In this document: piece by piece, positions 7,370-9,732 of the stretch | Position numbering within the stretch: position 1 is the stretch's first letter | How the letters are laid out: each line of letters opens with the position of its first letter | From: an uncultured Porphyromonadaceae bacterium | GTDB lineage: Bacteria > Bacteroidota > Bacteroidia > Bacteroidales > Muribaculaceae | NCBI GenBank assembly: GCA_947175225.1 | Contig: CAMWLX010000100.1 | Span: forward strand, 1-9,732 | Length of the DNA stretch: 9,732 nucleotides | Reading direction: 5' to 3' | Position numbers and translations under genes: made by a program | Notes under the pieces: generated by a model | The model's input: the letters and a program-made list of their open reading frames with translations, nothing else | The model's database searches: none | Told to the model about the DNA's origin: nothing

Positions 7370-8896
7370 TTACGATGGCTGATGTGTCGGACGGAGCAGG
7401 TCGTTGACAGTCTTCACCGGGTTGAAAGTCTCTACCGGTACTTCCACCATTACGGTGTTCCAGTCGCTCATAGCGCCATTCCAGAGTCCCGGAAGTTCAA
7501 GTGCCTTGATTTCTACGCCTTCGCGGCTCTTGATTGAGATAAATCCTGTAGCTTTATCTACATAATCGGGAAGATAGAATTTCTCTCCCTTATAGTCCTT
7601 GGTGCATACAGCCAAGTCAACCGGGTTGAAGTGTGTTGCCTCCTTAAGCAGTTTCTGAGCCTCTTTATCATTCGGATTAATCTGAGATGACTCAAGAATC
7701 TGAGGACTTACAGTGCCATCCGGATTATATACGAGGAACGGACCACCGCCCGGTTCTCCCTCATTCTTCACCATACCGCATACGCGAGTCGGACGGTTGA
7801 ATTTGCTGAAGAGATAGTCGCGAAGTTCTTCAGGAGTCATTTCAGAAGCCTTGTCGTGGGTCCCGCAAAGTTTATGACGCAAGAAATCAAGCATTTCTAC
7901 CATCTCTTCGCCTGATGGTACTCCCTTGGCGAGTTTTTCGCAATACTTGTCGATTTTTGCCTTCACTCCTACCAGAATACCTCCGAGCACCATCTTATAT
8001 GTGATGGTCGGCTGGCGGAGAGCATCCGGCACGAGGTTGTCGATGTTCTTTATGAATATCACGTCGGCATCAAGGTCGTTTAGATTCTCGATAAGGGCTC
8101 CATGACCGCCGGGACGGAAGAAAAGTTCTTCATTCTCATAATATGGAGTGCCGTCCATATTTGAAGCAACTGTATCCGTCGAAGGCTTCTGCACGCTTAA
8201 AGTAATATCATATTCCACGCCGTAAGCATGCTCCATAACAGATTTGATTTCCTCAAGCTTAGCCTCTACGAGAGGCACATGCTCTTCAGATACTGTGAAG
8301 TGGAGATGCACCTTCCCATCTTTGCCGGCTGCATATTGTGCTCCTTCAGCGAGATGCTCCTGAAGCGGCGTGCGGCTTCCTCCCATTTCCTTATGGAATT
8401 CGAGAAGAGCCTTAGGAAGTTTGCCGTAGTTGAGACCTACCTTGTTGAGAAGTACGTCGATTACATCTTTGTATCTTCCCATCTTGATAAGGCTTGCCAC
8501 ACTATAGCCGAAAAGCTGGAGGCAAAGGAAGTTCAACTTGCCGAAGAATGCGAATTTCTCTATGTTCTCAAAAAACTTCTTCATGAAGTCGTTGTCCGGT
8601 TTATTGCTCTTGCCATTCAGGAAAGAGAAAAGATCCTTGAACATACGTGATGCTGCGCCGCTGGCAGGCACCATCTTCATCACTTTTGCGCCCCCGGCAA
8701 GATATTTTTTCCACATTTCCTCACTCTGGTGGATGAGTTCCGGAGATGGCACAGTGAGTCCGTGGCCTGGAGTGACCGCTGCTTCAATTTTTAGGTAAGG
8801 AAATCCTTCCTTGAGCATTATGAGCTGCTCTTCGAGTTTTGCCTCTGATATGCCTCTTTTTGCAAGAGTTTCGAGGTCTTTGGCTGAAAGATTCAT
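7370..8896 (-). CDS. DUF4301 family protein, nucleotidyltransferase-like
   Basis: A 508-residue cytoplasmic protein without signal peptide or membrane segment, recognised as DUF4301 (conserved in Bacteroidetes, function unproven). KMVPASGAASRMFKDL at 74-89 resembles the G-x-G-x-x-S-R-M phosphate-binding loop of sugar nucleotidyltransferases. RPGGHGALIENL at 261-272 with DADVIFIKNIDNLVPD at 276-291 resembles the substrate-binding region of UDP-sugar pyrophosphorylases. GLWNGAMSDWNTVMVEVP near the C terminus looks like a conserved family block. A role in nucleotide-sugar metabolism is my inference from these motifs. The ATG at 8896 is the natural start and the length appears complete. The gene stands alone on the minus strand, 111 bp downstream of the lipoprotein gene, and ends before a hairpin. 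No consensus promoter was found in the gap upstream. Confidence 0.8.
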   Translation of the reverse strand: MNLSAKDLETLAKRGISEAKLEEQLIMLKEGFPYLKIEAAVTPGHGLTVPSPELIHQSEEMWKKYLAGGAKVMKMVPASGAASRMFKDLFSFLNGKSNKPDNDFMKKFFENIEKFAFFGKLNFLCLQLFGYSVASLIKMGRYKDVIDVLLNKVGLNYGKLPKALLEFHKEMGGSRTPLQEHLAEGAQYAAGKDGKVHLHFTVSEEHVPLVEAKLEEIKSVMEHAYGVEYDITLSVQKPSTDTVASNMDGTPYYENEELFFRPGGHGALIENLNDLDADVIFIKNIDNLVPDALRQPTITYKMVLGGILVGVKAKIDKYCEKLAKGVPSGEEMVEMLDFLRHKLCGTHDKASEMTPEELRDYLFSKFNRPTRVCGMVKNEGEPGGGPFLVYNPDGTVSPQILESSQINPNDKEAQKLLKEATHFNPVDLAVCTKDYKGEKFYLPDYVDKATGFISIKSREGVEIKALELPGLWNGAMSDWNTVMVEVPVETFNPVKTVNDLLRPTHQPS

Positions 8897-8925
8897 AGGG
8901 TTATATATTAAGGGTAATACTTTGC

Positions 8926-8946
8926 GTTTTATGTTTTATGTTTTAC
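8926..8946 (+). repeat. Three tandem copies of GTTTTAT
   Basis: GTTTTAT occurs at 8926-8932 and 8933-8939, with GTTTTAC at 8940-8946. The array lies in the gap between two minus-strand genes. TTTTACGTTG (8941-8950) can pair with CAACGTATAA (8975-8984) with one mismatch, linking it to the second array as an imperfect hairpin. Confidence 0.6.
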
Positions 8947-8970
8947 GTTGGATGTTGAGTTAGGCTTTGT

Positions 8971-9010
8971 CGTACAACGTATAACGTACAACGTATAACG
9001 TACAACGTTA
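8971..9010 (+). repeat. 2.8 tandem copies of CGTACAACGTATAA
   Basis: The 14-bp unit is perfect at 8971-8984 and 8985-8998, with a partial copy at 8999-9010 that runs into the stop codon of the lipoprotein gene. The end also forms a small hairpin, TAACGT-ACA-ACGTTA. It may act as a weak terminator or mRNA-stabilising structure, or be a neutral intergenic repeat. It is too short and unspaced to be a CRISPR array. Confidence 0.75.
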
Positions 9011-9732
9011 CTTCTTCAGCGATTCGATCTTTTGAGAGATAATGGCGCCTTTCTTTGCGAGAATCGGTATCATACGCTCATCGCGGGAAATGCGTGAAGC
9101 AACCTCATAGAGGTTCCAAGTAGCCATCATGGTAGACTGATCTTGCTTAGGGTAGGAGAGTGTGCCAGTCTGGCGATCACCTTCAAGATACACTATCTTA
9201 ATGTCGCTGCCATTGTTTTCAGCTATCAACCGTGCGCACGAAGTGGCGGCACTGTCTGAAAAGCAGACAATATTTAATCCTGTCATCCTGTAATTGAGTG
9301 CCTGATCATGTCTCACTACAGATGTCTCAGCTGTCTGGCCATTGCTCTCAACGCGCAATCTGTCGAAATGAGCTCCACCTGCAAGCGCAGCAATAAGCTC
9401 AAGTTTTTCATTTTTTGTGATCCTCGCCACAAGCCCGGTCTTTTTCAATGGATAGATTCCTTTCCAGGCTCCGGCAATGTAGTAGCCTTCCACTTCCCGA
9501 GGATTGTCAACATATTCAAAAGTATGCACCATGGCCTCAAAACTATTGTTAAGAGCCTGCAATTCTGCCTTTATAGAGTCAGTCTGACGCTCTACAGCCT
9601 TGAGCGAGTCAGGAAGCGAAGCCTCCCATTTCTCCCGTTCTGCCTGAATCCGCTCCTTCGCCTCATTTTTTCTCTTGCACGCTGCTGAAGCCAACACAAG
9701 TAAAACGAGAGTCAAAATCCCCAATATTTTCT
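9008..9732 (-). CDS. Putative lipoprotein with coiled coil, 5' partial
   Basis: A protein of unknown function, probably exported. The open frame runs off the window. A TTG at 9724 could serve as a start, but the frame continues upstream as K-I-L before GILTLVLLVLASAAC, a typical charged then hydrophobic signal peptide, so the true start is probably just beyond 9732. The cysteine (C16 counted from the TTG) may be lipid-modified. Its context SAAC is a loose lipobox, so soluble periplasmic export is an alternative. Residues 17-65 are highly charged with heptad-like spacing (KERIQAEREKWEASL onward), suggesting a coiled coil. The remaining 170 residues look globular (GYYIAGAWKGIYPL, GAHFDRLRVESNG) and match no family I recognise. 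The stop overlaps the tandem repeat. Confidence 0.65.
   Translation of the reverse strand, partial: KILGILTLVLLVLASAACKRKNEAKERIQAEREKWEASLPDSLKAVERQTDSIKAELQALNNSFEAMVHTFEYVDNPREVEGYYIAGAWKGIYPLKKTGLVARITKNEKLELIAALAGGAHFDRLRVESNGQTAETSVVRHDQALNYRMTGLNIVCFSDSAATSCARLIAENNGSDIKIVYLEGDRQTGTLSYPKQDQSTMMATWNLYEVASRISRDERMIPILAKKGAIISQKIESLKK

Noticed and set aside
8228..8650. Plus-strand open frame of 140 codons inside the DUF4301 gene
   Set aside because: It is antisense to a well-conserved protein and has no recognisable domain; it is a shadow frame.
8971..9010. CRISPR array
   Set aside because: Units are 14 bp, directly adjacent, and have no spacers or cas genes.

Overview
The window looks like a gut-type Bacteroidales chromosome (Muribaculaceae, Prevotella and Porphyromonadaceae relatives are plausible; the genus is not resolved). 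The grounds are a secreted glycosidase with a type IX secretion-like C-terminal domain, a DUF4301 protein (a family I associate with Bacteroidetes), a Bacteroidetes-type promoter (CTTG, 20 nt, TACTTTTG) and weak Shine-Dalgarno sequences.

Layout: (1) 76-3891, plus strand: a large secreted GH85 endo-beta-N-acetylglucosaminidase with LamG-like and Ig-like modules, closed by a strong hairpin at 3926-3962 that can terminate in both directions. (2) 4035-6175, minus strand: a two-gene cassette, ptuA (ABC/SMC-like ATPase) followed by ptuB (HNH nuclease) with an ATGA overlap. This matches the Septu anti-phage defence system and has its own promoter at 6196-6227. (3) The cassette lies between two direct copies of a 25-bp sequence (4006-4030 and 6276-6300, 24/25 identical). 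(4) 6354-7300, plus strand: a decayed Ycf46-like AAA+ ATPase gene that has lost its 5' part and its Sensor 1 region and carries a frameshift. Its 5' break lies at a palindrome (6350-6365) just beyond the second repeat copy. (5) 7370-8896, minus strand: a DUF4301 protein with nucleotidyltransferase-like motifs. (6) 8926-9010: small tandem repeats. (7) 9008 to the window edge, minus strand: a 5'-partial putative lipoprotein with a coiled coil.

The genes do not form one pathway. The GH85 enzyme would release host N-glycans outside the cell. Septu is an accessory defence module that appears to have entered next to, or at the expense of, the AAA+ gene. The DUF4301 and lipoprotein genes look like ordinary chromosomal genes. 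I see no wholly new system. The most notable feature is the repeat-bounded Septu cassette beside a broken gene, with the stop codon of ptuB lying next to, and possibly inside, the repeat.
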